40,500 nucleotides of DNA from Novosphingobium sp. (GTDB lineage Bacteria; Pseudomonadota; Alphaproteobacteria; Sphingomonadales; Sphingomonadaceae). The DNA is taken from the NCBI GenBank assembly GCA_026400375.1, contig JAPLPG010000320.1, positions 1-40,500 on the forward strand, given 5' to 3'. The translations under genes and the position numbers were made by a program. Position 1 is the first letter of the stretch, and the number at the start of each line of letters is the position of its first letter. Shown here piece after piece: positions 24,673-31,969 of this stretch. Below the pieces are notes generated by a model. The model was not told the DNA's origin and searched no databases. It worked only from the letters and a program-made list of their open reading frames with translations.

Positions 24673-25110
24673 TTACCCAGCCGTCGATGGCGGCCGGGAG
24701 ACTGGGGCGGGCGGCTGCTGCGGCCATGCTTCGAGCGCGGGATCGAACCTGGCCCACGCCGGTGCATCGTCCGTCCAGATGATCGCCTCTGGGGCAAGGC
24801 CACCGGGCTCATCGATCACGCCGATCCGCACCGTCTTGAGATGCAGGCGGGCGGAGCTTTGCCCGTAGACCTGCGTGCCGCACGATGGGCAGAAGTGGAA
24901 CGTCAGCGTGTTGCCGCTGGCGGCCGTCCATGTGTTCCGGGACAGAAGGCCGGATATTGCGACATCATCGGCCTGGAAGATCGCATTGTTGGTGGGGCCG
25001 CCTGCCGCGATCTTCTGGCATTGCCGGCACCAGCACTGGCGCGTGGCGACGGGTTCGCCGCTGATCGCCAGGGTAACGGCGCCGCAGGCACATTGTCCGG
25101 AATAGGGCAT
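24673..25110 (-). CDS. GFA family protein (glutathione-dependent formaldehyde-activating type)
   Basis: A 145-residue zinc-binding protein of the GFA/CENP-V family, from ATG 25110 (M-P-Y-S-G-Q-C-A-C-G-A). Zinc ligands are visible: C7 and C9 in QCACG, CWCRQC at residues 26-31 and FCPSCGTQVYG near residue 85. The archetype Gfa promotes S-hydroxymethylglutathione formation, but most relatives are uncharacterised. Divergent from the LigF-like GST gene, with a palindrome in the 94-bp gap. The stop abuts the end of the L,D-transpeptidase gene with one base between. Confidence 0.87.
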   Translation of the reverse strand: MPYSGQCACGAVTLAISGEPVATRQCWCRQCQKIAAGGPTNNAIFQADDVAISGLLSRNTWTAASGNTLTFHFCPSCGTQVYGQSSARLHLKTVRIGVIDEPGGLAPEAIIWTDDAPAWARFDPALEAWPQQPPAPVSRPPSTAG

Positions 25111-25146
25111 ATCGAACGCCTCGCTTCTCAAAGCCTGAGATTTGGT

Positions 25147-25167
25147 ATTGTTAGTGTTACTTACAAT
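25147..25167. promoter_or_regulatory. Palindromic operator candidate between gfa-like and gst genes
   Basis: Arms ATTGTTAGT and ACTTACAAT around GTT: eight of nine positions pair. It sits in an AT-rich divergent intergenic region, 37 bp from the start of the left gene and 37 bp from the start of the right gene, i.e. midway, suiting control of both genes by one dimeric repressor. No regulator gene is adjacent. Confidence 0.5.
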
Positions 25168-25204
25168 TGGCATGGTGTGGCCATACGGAGAGGATAACAC
25201 CACC

Positions 25205-25945
25205 ATGCTCAAACTCTACACTTTTGGTCCTGCCGCCAATTCGATGAAGCCGCTTTTGACGGTGTTCGAAAAAGGGCTGGACGTTGAGAAGAACCGGCTC
25301 GATCCGTCAAAGTTCGAACATCACACCGACTGGTTCAAGGCGATCAATCCGCGCGGGCAGGTTCCGGCGCTGGTGGATGACGGCAAGGTCATCACCGAAT
25401 CGACGGTCATCTGCGAATACCTCGAGGACGAATATCCGACCGAGGTGGTGCTGCGCCCGGCGGACAGCTTCGGCCGCGCCCAGATGCGGGTCTGGACCAA
25501 ATGGGTGGACGAATATTTCTGCTGGTGCGTCTCGACCATCGGCTGGCATCGCTACATCGGCAACATGGTCAAGGGCTATAGCGACGCCGAATTCGAGGAA
25601 AAGGTGAAGGCCATCCCGGTGGTGGAGCAGCAGGTCAAATGGCGGCGGGCGCGCGAGGGCTTTCCGCAGGACATGCTCGACGAGGAAATGCGCAAGATTG
25701 CCTATTCGGTGCGCAAGCTGGACGACCATCTGGCCGACCATGAATGGCTGGTGCCGGGCCAATATACCCTGGCCGACATCTGCAATTTCGCCATCGCTAA
25801 CGGCATGCAGTTTGGCTTTGCCGAGCTGGTCAACACCGCAGACACGCCGCATCTGGTGCGGTGGATCGAGCAGATCAAGGCGCGGCCAGCCGTGAAGGCG
25901 ATGTTCGAGCAGGTCGAACTGGAACAGCTCGGCCGGCGCGATTGA
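25205..25945 (+). CDS. Glutathione S-transferase closely resembling beta-etherase LigF
   Basis: A 246-residue GST from ATG 25205 (M-L-K-L-Y-T-F-G-P-A-A-N-S-M-K-P). The thioredoxin-fold N-domain carries FGPAANS (Asn12-Ser13 at the glutathione site), INPRGQVPAL and ESTVICEYLED; the helical C-domain carries MRVWTKWVDEYFCWCVSTIG and TLADICNFAIANG. From memory these blocks match LigF of Sphingobium SYK-6, which cleaves the beta-O-4 aryl ether of lignin-derived ketones with glutathione, far better than they match housekeeping GSTs. An earlier start at 25142 would lie inside the operator region and is rejected. No other lig genes are in the window, so the true substrate may differ. Confidence 0.88.
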   Translation: MLKLYTFGPAANSMKPLLTVFEKGLDVEKNRLDPSKFEHHTDWFKAINPRGQVPALVDDGKVITESTVICEYLEDEYPTEVVLRPADSFGRAQMRVWTKWVDEYFCWCVSTIGWHRYIGNMVKGYSDAEFEEKVKAIPVVEQQVKWRRAREGFPQDMLDEEMRKIAYSVRKLDDHLADHEWLVPGQYTLADICNFAIANGMQFGFAELVNTADTPHLVRWIEQIKARPAVKAMFEQVELEQLGRRD

Positions 25946-25959
25946 GCTTAAGGGAAAAG

Positions 25960-26061
25960 CCCCTTCCTCTTCAGAGGAGGGGGTTGGGGGTGGTGTCTGG
26001 CGGTTAAGGTTAGGTGGAATTCAAAACACCACCCCCGGCCCCTCCTCTGAAGAGGAGGGGG
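25960..26061. repeat. REP-like doublet with long central stem
   Basis: Hairpin one (25960-25983): CCCCTTCCTC and GAGGAGGGGG around TTCA, with one G-T mismatch. Hairpin two (26039-26060): CCCCTCCTC and GAGGAGGGG around TGAA. Between them GGGGGTGGTGT (25986-25996) pairs perfectly with ACACCACCCCC (26026-26036), so the whole unit can fold as a three-armed cruciform. Same family as the doublet inside glyS at 5083-5212. Located between the gst and moxR stop codons. Confidence 0.85.
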
Positions 26062-26084
26062 AGGAGCGCACGCCTCTCTCGGCC

Positions 26085-26930
26085 TCAGGTCCCCGGTCGA
26101 CGGGCCATGAAGGCGAGCTTTTCGAACAGCATGATGTCCTGCTCGTTCTTCAGCAATGCGCCGTGCAGGGGCGGGATCGCCTTGGTCGGATCGCGGTTCT
26201 GCAGCACGTCGAGCGGCATGTCCTCGTTCAGCAGCAGCTTGAGCCAATCGAGCAATTCGGAAGTCGATGGCTTCTTCTTGAGGCCCGGAACTTCGCGGAT
26301 GTCGTAGAACACTTCCATCGCCTTGCTGACGAGCGTCTTCTGGATGCCGTGGAAGTGGACGTCGATGATGGCCTGCATCGTCTGACGGTCGGGAAACTTG
26401 ATGTAGTGGAAGAAGCAGCGGCGCAGGAACGCGTCGGGCAGTTCCTTTTCGTTGTTCGAGGTGATGACGACGATCGGGCGCTCCCTGGCCGCGACCCGCT
26501 CCTGCGTTTCATAGACGTCGAAGCTCATGCGATCGAGTTCCTGCAACAGGTCGTTCGGAAACTCGATGTCGGCCTTGTCGATCTCGTCGATCAGCAGGAC
26601 GGGAAGTTGCGGGGCGGTGAAGGCTTCCCACAGCTTGCCCTTCTTGATGTAGTTGCTGATATCGTGGACACGCTCGTCGCCCAACTGGCCATCGCGCAGG
26701 CGGGCGACGGCATCGTATTCATACAGGCCCTGCTGCGCCTTGGTGGTGGACTTCACGTTCCATTCGATCAAGGGCGCGCCCACCGCCTTCGCAATTTCAT
26801 GCGCCAGCACGGTCTTGCCGGTGCCGGGCTCACCCTTGACCAGCAGCGGCCGGCGCAATAGCACGGCGGCGTTGACCGCGACTTTCAGATCATCGGTGGC
26901 GACGTAATTGCTGGTGCCTTCAAAGCGCAT
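26085..26930 (-). CDS. MoxR family AAA+ ATPase
   Basis: A 281-residue AAA+ ATPase. Walker A is KGEPGTGKTVLAHEIA (residues about 32-47), Walker B LPVLLIDEIDKAD, sensor 1 VVITSNNEKELPDAF, followed by the arginine-containing RRCFFHYIKFPD. MoxR ATPases act as chaperones that insert cofactors or remodel complexes together with VWA-domain partners; the CoxE-like gene at 22371 is the obvious partner. Leftward, start ATG 26930, without a strong Shine-Dalgarno. Confidence 0.92.
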   Translation of the reverse strand: MRFEGTSNYVATDDLKVAVNAAVLLRRPLLVKGEPGTGKTVLAHEIAKAVGAPLIEWNVKSTTKAQQGLYEYDAVARLRDGQLGDERVHDISNYIKKGKLWEAFTAPQLPVLLIDEIDKADIEFPNDLLQELDRMSFDVYETQERVAARERPIVVITSNNEKELPDAFLRRCFFHYIKFPDRQTMQAIIDVHFHGIQKTLVSKAMEVFYDIREVPGLKKKPSTSELLDWLKLLLNEDMPLDVLQNRDPTKAIPPLHGALLKNEQDIMLFEKLAFMARRPGT

Positions 26931-26944
26931 CGACGGGTCCTGTG

Positions 26945-26962
26945 TTAATCGTTTGGTTAAGC
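26945..26962 (-). promoter_or_regulatory. GCTTAACC-N4-GATTAA motif upstream of moxR
   Basis: Second copy of the motif found before the vwa gene, on the minus strand with spacer AAAC, ending 14 bp before the moxR ATG. Identical at all 14 defined positions. Confidence 0.5.
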
Positions 26963-27168
26963 GATAGGACAGCGATATGCGCCTTGCAACCCGGTTGTTT
27001 GGTGACAGCTACGTCAGGTATTTCTTTCGTAGTTGACGGCCGTGTCATTCAAACGATGCGTTGCTGACTGCAGCGTCAAGAACGGCCCGTATCAAATTGT
27101 CGCTGGCCAAACGTGGCCGCTGGTGCGGAATTGCCGGATGCGATGATGGCGTGTAGGCGGCGTGGGCA

Positions 27169-27954
27169 ATGGCTGTGTGGCGCATCGATCCTTTGAGGCA
27201 GGGCTATCAGGCGTCGCCGCGCGAGCGGGCGGGGGCGTTCGTCTTCGCAGGCGTGGCGTGCGCGCTGATGTTCCTGATCATGTGGAAGATGGGTGCGGTG
27301 ACCGGATTTGGTGATGGCCGGAGCGATCGGTTGACTGCGATCGACCTGACCGACGCCGGGCAGGACGACAAGAAATCCGCCGAAAAGCAGCCAGAAAAGC
27401 AGCAGGCGAAACAGGCGCAAAAGGCCGATGCGGCGGCAGTTCAGCCAGCAACCGCGCCTCCGGCAGTGCCCATTCCGGGCAAGGTGGAGTGGCCCGAAGG
27501 CTTTATCGAGCTGTCCCGCAATGAGTATCGCGCCGGCGATATCAGCAAGATGAAGCGCCAGGAACCGGGCAACGCGGCGCCGACCAGTGGCGGAAGTCCG
27601 GGCGATTCCGCCAGCGTCGGGCAGGGGCCTGGCGGGGTTCGGCTCTATGCCGCGCAGTGGTATCGCGAACCGACCGATGCGGAGATCGGGCCATACCTGC
27701 CGCAGCGGCGGACGCAGGGCGACTGGGCGATGATCGCCTGCAAGACCATCGACAAGTACCATGTCGAGGATTGCCAGGAACTGGGTGAGAGCCCGGCGGG
27801 TTCCGGCCTTGCGCGCGCGATCCGGCAGGCAAGCTGGCAGTTTCTGGTGCGCCCGCCGCGCGTCAACGGCAAGCCGCAGATCGGCGAATGGGTGCGGATT
27901 CGCTTCGATTTTCGCGCGAAGAAAAGCGTGAGCACCGAGGCCGAGGAAGGCTGA
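27169..27954 (+). CDS. Membrane-anchored TonB-like protein
   Basis: A 261-residue protein. One N-terminal transmembrane helix (residues about 22-40), then a Lys/Gln/Ala-rich linker (residues 66-95) and a proline segment, the layout of TonB-type energy transducers. The last 60 residues (LARAIRQASWQFLVRPPRVN, then GEWVRIRFDF) resemble the TonB C-terminal domain. A middle segment with two cysteines (IACKTIDKYHVEDCQEL) is unusual. The ATG at 27169 overlaps no neighbour. No ExbB/ExbD genes are near. It could be a TonB homologue or simply a periplasmic protein sharing the fold; I favour TonB-like with moderate certainty. Confidence 0.6.
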   Translation: MAVWRIDPLRQGYQASPRERAGAFVFAGVACALMFLIMWKMGAVTGFGDGRSDRLTAIDLTDAGQDDKKSAEKQPEKQQAKQAQKADAAAVQPATAPPAVPIPGKVEWPEGFIELSRNEYRAGDISKMKRQEPGNAAPTSGGSPGDSASVGQGPGGVRLYAAQWYREPTDAEIGPYLPQRRTQGDWAMIACKTIDKYHVEDCQELGESPAGSGLARAIRQASWQFLVRPPRVNGKPQIGEWVRIRFDFRAKKSVSTEAEEG

Positions 27955-28047
27955 GCGCCAGGTCGCGCCCTGAAACCGGATCTACCGTGATGCGTTATGG
28001 ACTTCGGCCCGGCACATTGGGCCATCCAGCATCAAGGGGATAGTTTC

Positions 28048-28533
28048 ATGGCCAGCAGCGCAGAGCGGATCAAGGATATCGGACCGGATCCCCAGGCATT
28101 CGACATCGAAAGCGCCACCAAGGCGAACACCAACTATCGCTCGGTCGCCTGGAGCGGGCGGTATCTGCAGGTCACGCTGATGTCCATTCCTGTTGGCGGC
28201 GATATCGGTCTTGAGGCGCATCCCGAAACCGACCAGTTTCTGCGCCTCGACGCCGGGACCGGCCGCGTGCAGATGGGGCCGGCCAAGGATGAGCTGACCT
28301 TCGAGCAGGACGTTTCGGACGGGTGGTCGGTAATGGTGCCGGCTGGCATCTGGCACAATATCACCAACACCGGCGACGAGCCGATGCAGCTTTATGCGGT
28401 CTATGCCCCGGTGCATCACGCCGCCGACCGCGTGCACGAAACGCAGGAGGCGGCTGAGGCAGACGAGCCCAACGACACGCCGCCAGAATGGTCAGAACAG
28501 CCGGACAAGCAAGCCGACGACGAGCACGCCTGA
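28048..28533 (+). CDS. Cupin domain protein
   Basis: A 161-residue protein with a single cupin barrel, residues about 35-130: motif 1 is GGDIGLEAHPETDQFLRLDA (His and Glu metal ligands) and motif 2 is VPAGIWHNITNTGDEP (His ligand). The acidic tail is low-complexity. Such small cupins resemble mannose-6-phosphate isomerase type II folds, but the substrate is unknown. ATG 28048 follows AAGGGGA by 7 bases; an earlier ATG at 27997 is not favoured. Convergent with parE, 19 bp between stops. Confidence 0.82.
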   Translation: MASSAERIKDIGPDPQAFDIESATKANTNYRSVAWSGRYLQVTLMSIPVGGDIGLEAHPETDQFLRLDAGTGRVQMGPAKDELTFEQDVSDGWSVMVPAGIWHNITNTGDEPMQLYAVYAPVHHAADRVHETQEAAEADEPNDTPPEWSEQPDKQADDEHA

Positions 28534-28552
28534 CGCCGCCAGACCCTGCGCG

Positions 28553-30565
28553 TTACGCGTCAATCAGCTCCGGATCGATCTCGCTCGCCCGGTTCTGGAT
28601 GAACATGAAGCGTTGCGCAGGGTCGCGGCCCATCAGCCGATCGACAAGGTCCTTCACCGCCGCGCGTCCTTCGTATTCGGGGGGCAGGGTGATGCGGATC
28701 AGGCTGCGCGTTGCCGGATTCATCGTGGTCTCGCGCAGCTGGTTCGGGTTCATTTCGCCCAGGCCCTTGAAGCGGCCGACTTCGACCTTCTTGCCTTTGA
28801 ACTTGGTCGCTTCCAGTTCGGCGCGGTGGGCATCGTCCTTGGCATAGGCCGAGGTGCTGCCACTGGTCAGGCGATAGAGCGGCGGCTGAGCGAGGTAGAG
28901 ATGGCCGCGGCGGACGAGTTCGGGCATTTCCTGAAAGAAGAACGTCATCAGCAGCGTGGCGATATGCGCGCCATCAACGTCGGCGTCGGTCATGATGATT
29001 ACGCGGTCATAACGCAGCGCATCGGGATTGCAGTCCTTGCGCATCCCGCAACCCAAGGCGAGCGCAAGGTCGGCTATTTCCTGGTTGGCGCGGATCTTGT
29101 CGGCCGTGGCGCTGGCAACGTTGAGGATCTTGCCGCGGATGGGCAGGATCGCCTGCGTCTTGCGGTCGCGCGCCTGCTTGGCACTGCCGCCTGCGGAATC
29201 GCCCTCGACGATGAACAGTTCGGTCTCGGCGCTGCCTTCGCCGGTGCAATCGGTGAGCTTGCCGGGCAGGCGCAGCTTGCGAGAATTGGTGGCGGTCTTG
29301 CGCTTGACCTCGCGCTCCGCCTTGCGGCGCAGTCGTTCGTCCATCCGCTCCATCACCGCGCCGAGCAGGGCCTTGCCGCGCTCCATGTTGTCGGTGAGGA
29401 AATGGTCGAAATGATCGCGCACGGCGGCTTCGACCATCCGCGCGGCTTCCGGACTGGTAAGCCGATCCTTTGTCTGGCTCTGGAACTGGGGGTCGCGGAT
29501 GAAGACCGAGAGCATGATCTCGCTGCCGGTGATCATGTCTTCGGGCGCGATGTCCTTGGCCTTTTTCTGGCCGATCAGATCGGCAAAGGCGCGGATCCCC
29601 TTGGTCAAGGCAGCGCGCAGGCCCTGTTCGTGGGTGCCGCCGTCAGGCGTGGGAATGGTGTTGCAGTACCATGAGTACGAACCATCGGACCACAGCGGCC
29701 AGGCAATGGCCCATTCGACACGGCCGTTTTCTTCGCCATTCGGCCCAGGCGGGAAGTCCTGACGTCCGGCAAACGGCACCGAGGTGACGCATTCGCGCCC
29801 GGAAACCTGCTCTGCCAGATGATCGGCAAGGCCACCGGGAAACTGGAACACGGCTTCGGCGGGCACATCGTCCGACGCGAGGGACGGCGCGCATTTCCAG
29901 CGGATTTCGACGCCTGCAAACAGGTAGGCCTTCGAGCGGACCAGCCGGAACAGCCGGGCGGGCTTGAACCTGGCATCGGCGCCGAAGATTTCGGTATCGG
30001 GCACGAAGGTGACCTGCGTGCCGCGCCGGTTGGGGGCGTTGCCCACTTTCAGCAGCTTGGTGGTTGGCAGCCCGCGCGAGAATTCCTGCGCGTAGAGCTC
30101 CTTGTTGCGCGCCACTTCGATGCGCGTGAGCGAGGACAGCGCGTTGACCACCGAGACGCCAACGCCGTGCAGGCCGCCGCTGGTGGCATAGGCCTTGCCC
30201 GAAAACTTGCCGCCCGAGTGCAGGGTGGTGAGGATCACCTCGAGCGCAGACTTGCCCGGATACTTCGGGTGTTCATCCACCGGGATGCCGCGCCCGTTGT
30301 CGGTAATCGTCAGGCGTCCGGCCGCGCCGGGCTCTTCCTCCAGGGTGAATTCGATGCGGTTTGCATGGCCTGCCACGGCCTCGTCCATCGCATTGTCGAG
30401 AACTTCGGCGGCGAGGTGATGCAGCGCGCGCTCGTCCGTTCCGCCGATGTACATGCCGGGACGGCGGCGGACAGGTTCGAGGCCTTCGAGAACCTCGATC
30501 GCCGAGCCGTCATAGCTTTCGGACGCGTTGGTGGCGGGCAGTTTGTCGAAAAGATCATCGGACAT
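28553..30565 (-). CDS. parE: DNA topoisomerase IV subunit B
   Basis: ATPase subunit of topoisomerase IV, which decatenates daughter chromosomes with ParC. 670 residues. GHKL ATPase: EVLDNAMDEAVAGHA, ITDNGRGIPVDEHPK, SGGLHGVGVSVVNALS. TOPRIM domain: FIVEGDSAGGSAKQARDRKT and IMTDADVDGAHIATLL. C-terminal region ends FKGLGEMNPNQLRETTMNP. The sequence after SGKAYATSGGLHG and the absence of a long GyrB insert fit ParE rather than GyrB. No Shine-Dalgarno precedes ATG 30565, and a promoter directly upstream suggests a leaderless transcript. Confidence 0.94.
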   Translation of the reverse strand: MSDDLFDKLPATNASESYDGSAIEVLEGLEPVRRRPGMYIGGTDERALHHLAAEVLDNAMDEAVAGHANRIEFTLEEEPGAAGRLTITDNGRGIPVDEHPKYPGKSALEVILTTLHSGGKFSGKAYATSGGLHGVGVSVVNALSSLTRIEVARNKELYAQEFSRGLPTTKLLKVGNAPNRRGTQVTFVPDTEIFGADARFKPARLFRLVRSKAYLFAGVEIRWKCAPSLASDDVPAEAVFQFPGGLADHLAEQVSGRECVTSVPFAGRQDFPPGPNGEENGRVEWAIAWPLWSDGSYSWYCNTIPTPDGGTHEQGLRAALTKGIRAFADLIGQKKAKDIAPEDMITGSEIMLSVFIRDPQFQSQTKDRLTSPEAARMVEAAVRDHFDHFLTDNMERGKALLGAVMERMDERLRRKAEREVKRKTATNSRKLRLPGKLTDCTGEGSAETELFIVEGDSAGGSAKQARDRKTQAILPIRGKILNVASATADKIRANQEIADLALALGCGMRKDCNPDALRYDRVIIMTDADVDGAHIATLLMTFFFQEMPELVRRGHLYLAQPPLYRLTSGSTSAYAKDDAHRAELEATKFKGKKVEVGRFKGLGEMNPNQLRETTMNPATRSLIRITLPPEYEGRAAVKDLVDRLMGRDPAQRFMFIQNRASEIDPELIDA

Positions 30566-30572
30566 GGGAACG

Positions 30573-30602
30573 GGTATAGAACACGCTGGAATCAGGGCGC
30601 AA
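30573..30602 (-). promoter_or_regulatory. Putative parE promoter
   Basis: On the minus strand TTGCGC (30602-30597), an 18-base spacer and TATACC (30578-30573). Transcription would then start near base 30566, right at the ATG. Confidence 0.4.
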
Positions 30603-30654
30603 GCGCGGATGCCGCCTTATCCGGTGATTTCGGTTGGCTCGGTCAGGCAAGGAT

Positions 30655-30761
30655 GGTTCACGCAGAGGCGCGGAGAAGAAAGGAGCGGCGCAGAGAAGAG
30701 GTCAGGAAGGCCTGCGGCGCAGCCACCATGAAAACTTCTGCTCCGCGTCTCTGCGTGAACC
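30655..30761. repeat. Long inverted repeat with 21-bp arms
   Basis: The left arm at 30655-30675 begins GGTTCACGCAGAGG; the right arm at 30741-30761 ends CTCTGCGTGAACC. The arms pair at 20 of 21 positions plus one G-T. The 65-base interior is purine-rich on the left. The right arm abuts the stop of the leftward lipoprotein gene (30764), so it may also end that transcript. It is a third repeat type, distinct from the TTCA/TGAA and GTAG doublets. Confidence 0.75.
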
Positions 30762-30763
30762 CC

Positions 30764-31930
30764 TCAGAACTTCGCCGGAGCAGGCGAAACCGTCGTGAAT
30801 GTGCCAGCACCAACCTCGCGCACTTCCATTGCGCGTTCGGCCATGCCGCTGGCGGTGAAGCGGAAGACACCGTCCAGGCCGATGAAGCCCAGCGGATCGT
30901 AAAGCTTGGCCGTCGGGAACGTGGTCCCCGGCTTCCACGTCCGTGCCACATTGAGCGTCAGCAGCACGCTGTCATAGCCCAGCGTCGCCAACCGCGATGG
31001 CGACGCGCCAAAGCGGCTGCGATAGGAATTCTCGAACTGGCCAAAGCGCTGATCGGACACGGTGGCGAACCACGCGCCGCGCATGGCCGGTGCCTTGGCG
31101 ATGGCGCCATCCCCGCTCCACAGTTCGGTGCCGATCAGGCGCACGCCCTTGCCGGCCAGCGGGCCAGCCTGCAGCGCGATGCGGCTGCCATCGGCGATCA
31201 GCAGGGCATCGAACCGGCCCTTGTCCTTGGCGCGGCGCACCGCGCTGGCAACCGAGGTGTTGCCGCGATCATAGGTTTCGATGCCGGTAACCGCGATCCC
31301 CTGCTGGCGTGCGGCATCGACCAGCCCGGTCGTCGCCCGCTGGCCGTAATCACCGGTCGGGATGATCGCGGCAACGGATTTGACCCCCCGCGCCTTGGCA
31401 AAGCCGAGAACGCGCGCGATCGATTGACCGGGCGCCTGGCCCATCACGAAGACATCGCGCGATGCCACGGCGCTATCGTTAGAATAGGTGATCATCGGCA
31501 CCCGGGCGGTCCGGGCGACGTTGGATACCTGCACCACGTCATCGGCCAGCAAGGGCCCGAGGATCAGACGGTTGCCATCGCTGATGGCGCGGGCGGCAGC
31601 AGCCCCGGCGCCCGTGGCCGTGTCATAAGTGGTGATGCGCAAGTTGGCCGCGTTGGTATCGAGCAGCGCCATGGTAGAGGCATTGGCGATCGATTGCCCC
31701 ACCGCGGCGTTGGCACCTGTCATCGGGACGAGCAACGCCACGCGATGCCGGCCGGAATCGGTCGGCAGGGCGTTTGCATCGGGGGCCTTCTCGATCGGAT
31801 CGACCACTGGGGTCGAGCCCTTGGGGATGACCGCGCAACCGGCGAGCAGCGACAGCGTTGCTGCAACCACCAGGCGGCGCGAATGGCGAAAACCGGAGAA
31901 GTGATCCCCGCCGTCAAGTCTGTCGATCAT
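30764..31930 (-). CDS. Penicillin-binding protein activator, LpoA-like lipoprotein
   Basis: A 388-residue lipoprotein from ATG 31930 with lipobox LLAGC at residues about 28-32, followed by a type I periplasmic binding fold (VALLVPMTGANAAVGQSIAN; GNRLILGPLLADDV; VAAIIPTGDYGQRA; YDSVLLTLNVAR). This matches the Leu/Ile/Val-binding-like C-domain of LpoA (YraM), which stimulates PBP1A. It is divergent from rsmI-yraN, as expected for the yraL-yraM-yraN neighbourhood. The open frame continues to 32767, but that part is the antisense of rsmI. The TPR N-domain of E. coli LpoA is absent. Confidence 0.83.
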   Translation of the reverse strand: MIDRLDGGDHFSGFRHSRRLVVAATLSLLAGCAVIPKGSTPVVDPIEKAPDANALPTDSGRHRVALLVPMTGANAAVGQSIANASTMALLDTNAANLRITTYDTATGAGAAAARAISDGNRLILGPLLADDVVQVSNVARTARVPMITYSNDSAVASRDVFVMGQAPGQSIARVLGFAKARGVKSVAAIIPTGDYGQRATTGLVDAARQQGIAVTGIETYDRGNTSVASAVRRAKDKGRFDALLIADGSRIALQAGPLAGKGVRLIGTELWSGDGAIAKAPAMRGAWFATVSDQRFGQFENSYRSRFGASPSRLATLGYDSVLLTLNVARTWKPGTTFPTAKLYDPLGFIGLDGVFRFTASGMAERAMEVREVGAGTFTTVSPAPAKF

Positions 31931-31969
31931 TCCGCGCGCACCCTCTTGTCGCTGTTTGCAGGGCGGTCC

